DNA from: CAZEQK01 sp964514395
GTDB taxonomy: Bacteria > Bacillota > Bacilli > Tepidibacillales > Tepidibacillaceae
Length of the DNA stretch: 7,565 bases
Assembly: GCA_964514395.1 (NCBI GenBank)
Contig: CAZEQK010000079.1
Location: forward strand, 1-7,565
Direction: 5' to 3'
The first letter of the stretch is position 1. Every line of letters begins with the position of its first letter. Both the position numbers and the translations under genes were made by a program. The notes beneath the pieces were generated by a model. It ran no database searches. It saw nothing but the letters and a program-made list of their open reading frames with translations, and was not told the DNA's origin. This document shows, one piece after another, positions 6,607 to 7,565 of the stretch.

Positions 6607-6615
6607 TGTTATAAT
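6607..6615 (+). promoter_or_regulatory. Extended -10 promoter of the EamA permease gene
   Basis: TGTTATAAT (6607-6615) is a perfect extended -10 element (TG, one base, TATAAT). The -35 region is poor, which extended -10 promoters tolerate. Initiation near 6622 would give a leader of about 40 bases before the TTG start at 6664. Confidence 0.6.
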
Positions 6616-6663
6616 GTTTAATAAAACTACACTAAAATTTAACCGTTGGAAAGAAGGTCACCT

Positions 6664-7565
6664 TTGAAGCATAGAAACATCTACTTACTTTTGTCATTAG
6701 GAATGATTCTTTGGGGATTTAATGTTGTTATTTTAAAGCTATTAGTCAGTGATCTCCCATCTGTTACAGTAAACGCTTATCGTGTATTTACAGTTGGATT
6801 AGTTGTTGCCATTTATACTTGGTATAAGGAAGGATTTAATCATCTTAAAAGAAAAGAATGGTTTTACTTATTTATTGCTGGTTTTTTGGGTATATTTGGC
6901 CATCATTTATTTATATCCTTAGGATTAAAGCTGACATCTGCGGCAAACGGGTCTTTAATTTTAGCTCTTAACCCCTTAACTACAAGTATTCTTGCATTTA
7001 TTTTTTTGAAGGAAAATATCACGACATGGCGCATATTTGGTATTATCCTAGGGTTTATCGGCGTATTTTTTATTATCATAAATGATTTAGGTTCTTCTCT
7101 ATCAGAAATGACCTTAGGCAATTTTTACGTATTTATTGCTTTGTTATCTCAGTCAATAAGCTTTCTTTTTATTAGGAAACTGTCATCTAAGGTTAGTATC
7201 AATCAAATAACAGCTTTTACTATTGTTATTGGTGGAATTCTCTTGGTTACAGCGGGATATCAAATGGAGTCCATCTCAATCTTTCATATGATAAAGCTTT
7301 TTGATGTACGTCATGCAATCCTATTTTTTGTCTCAGCTATCTTTGCTACGGCAATTGGTGGGTTGATTTGGAATAAGGGAATTAGTATATTGGGGCCTGG
7401 CAAAACGGCTATTTTTATCAATATGATCCCTATTTATGGCTTAATTGGGTCAGCTCTGTTTCTACGCGAAAAAATAGAATTGGTTCATATTCTAGGATTA
7501 TTCTTTATTATAATTGGCGTTTTATTTGGGAGTGGTTGGCTTGAAGATTTTTTGAAAAATAAGAA
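6664..7565 (+). CDS. EamA-family (DMT superfamily) permease, 3' end cut by window
   Basis: Probable membrane transporter of the drug/metabolite superfamily (RhaT/YdcZ-like exporters of amino acids or other metabolites); the substrate cannot be told. 300 codons are visible with no stop. As family members are about 300 residues, only a few codons should be missing. Seen: about ten hydrophobic helices arranged as two EamA repeats (about residues 8-140 and 152-293). Repeat 1 has WGFNVVILKLL near its start and NPLTTSILAFIFLKENIT at 103-120. Repeat 2 has the matching IPIYGLIGSALFLREKIEL at 255-273, followed by a glycine-rich last helix. The start is a TTG at 6664, chosen because AGAAGGT (6652-6658) lies 5 bases upstream and the protein would otherwise lose its first helix; no upstream in-frame ATG fits. 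It is transcribed away from the metal operon, and its link to its neighbours is unknown. Confidence 0.9.
   Translation, partial: MKHRNIYLLLSLGMILWGFNVVILKLLVSDLPSVTVNAYRVFTVGLVVAIYTWYKEGFNHLKRKEWFYLFIAGFLGIFGHHLFISLGLKLTSAANGSLILALNPLTTSILAFIFLKENITTWRIFGIILGFIGVFFIIINDLGSSLSEMTLGNFYVFIALLSQSISFLFIRKLSSKVSINQITAFTIVIGGILLVTAGYQMESISIFHMIKLFDVRHAILFFVSAIFATAIGGLIWNKGISILGPGKTAIFINMIPIYGLIGSALFLREKIELVHILGLFFIIIGVLFGSGWLEDFLKNK

Overview
This is low-GC DNA with Gram-positive style gene signals: strong purine-rich ribosome binding sites, TTGACA/TATAAT-type promoters, a TTG start, and a secreted protein with a copper-amine-oxidase-like N-terminal domain joined to DUF5050-type propeller repeats. 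Together these point to a Bacillota (Firmicutes) chromosome, plausibly a clostridial or bacillar environmental species. The genus cannot be fixed from the sequence. No RNA gene, CRISPR array or complete mobile element is visible.

Layout, left to right. (1) A membrane methyl-accepting chemotaxis protein with almost no extracellular sensing domain (106-1380, +). (2) A strong bidirectional terminator (1448-1514) shared with the convergent gene that follows. (3) A 964-residue secreted protein (1554-4448, -) with a signal peptide, a copper-amine-oxidase-N-like domain, a Thr/Asn-rich linker and 18 propeller-type repeats grouped 7+7+4. (4) An intergenic region with two divergent promoters overlapping at their -10 boxes. 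The rightward one serves a small IsdG/HmoA-like monooxygenase gene that is broken by a one-base frameshift (4676-4961, +). (5) A leftward two-gene metal-resistance operon: an ArsR/SmtB-family repressor of the zinc-sensing CzrA type (5921-6220) followed 13 bases later by a zinc/cadmium/cobalt-type CDF efflux pump (4984-5907). A clear sigma-A-like promoter and a near-perfect 22-bp operator lying over the expected transcription start precede it. (6) A non-coding stretch with one perfect 16-bp palindrome. (7) A DMT-superfamily (EamA) permease starting at a TTG codon (6664) and running off the window's end.

How the genes work together: only the repressor/efflux pair is a clear functional unit. The inferred loop is that apo-repressor sits on the operator and blocks initiation, and Zn(II) (or Co(II)) binding at its alpha-5 site releases DNA so that the pump is made. 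The other genes appear to be independent transcription units. Nothing in the window amounts to an evident new multi-gene system. The best leads are the repeat architecture of the secreted protein, the frameshift in the monooxygenase gene, and the compact divergent promoter between those two genes.
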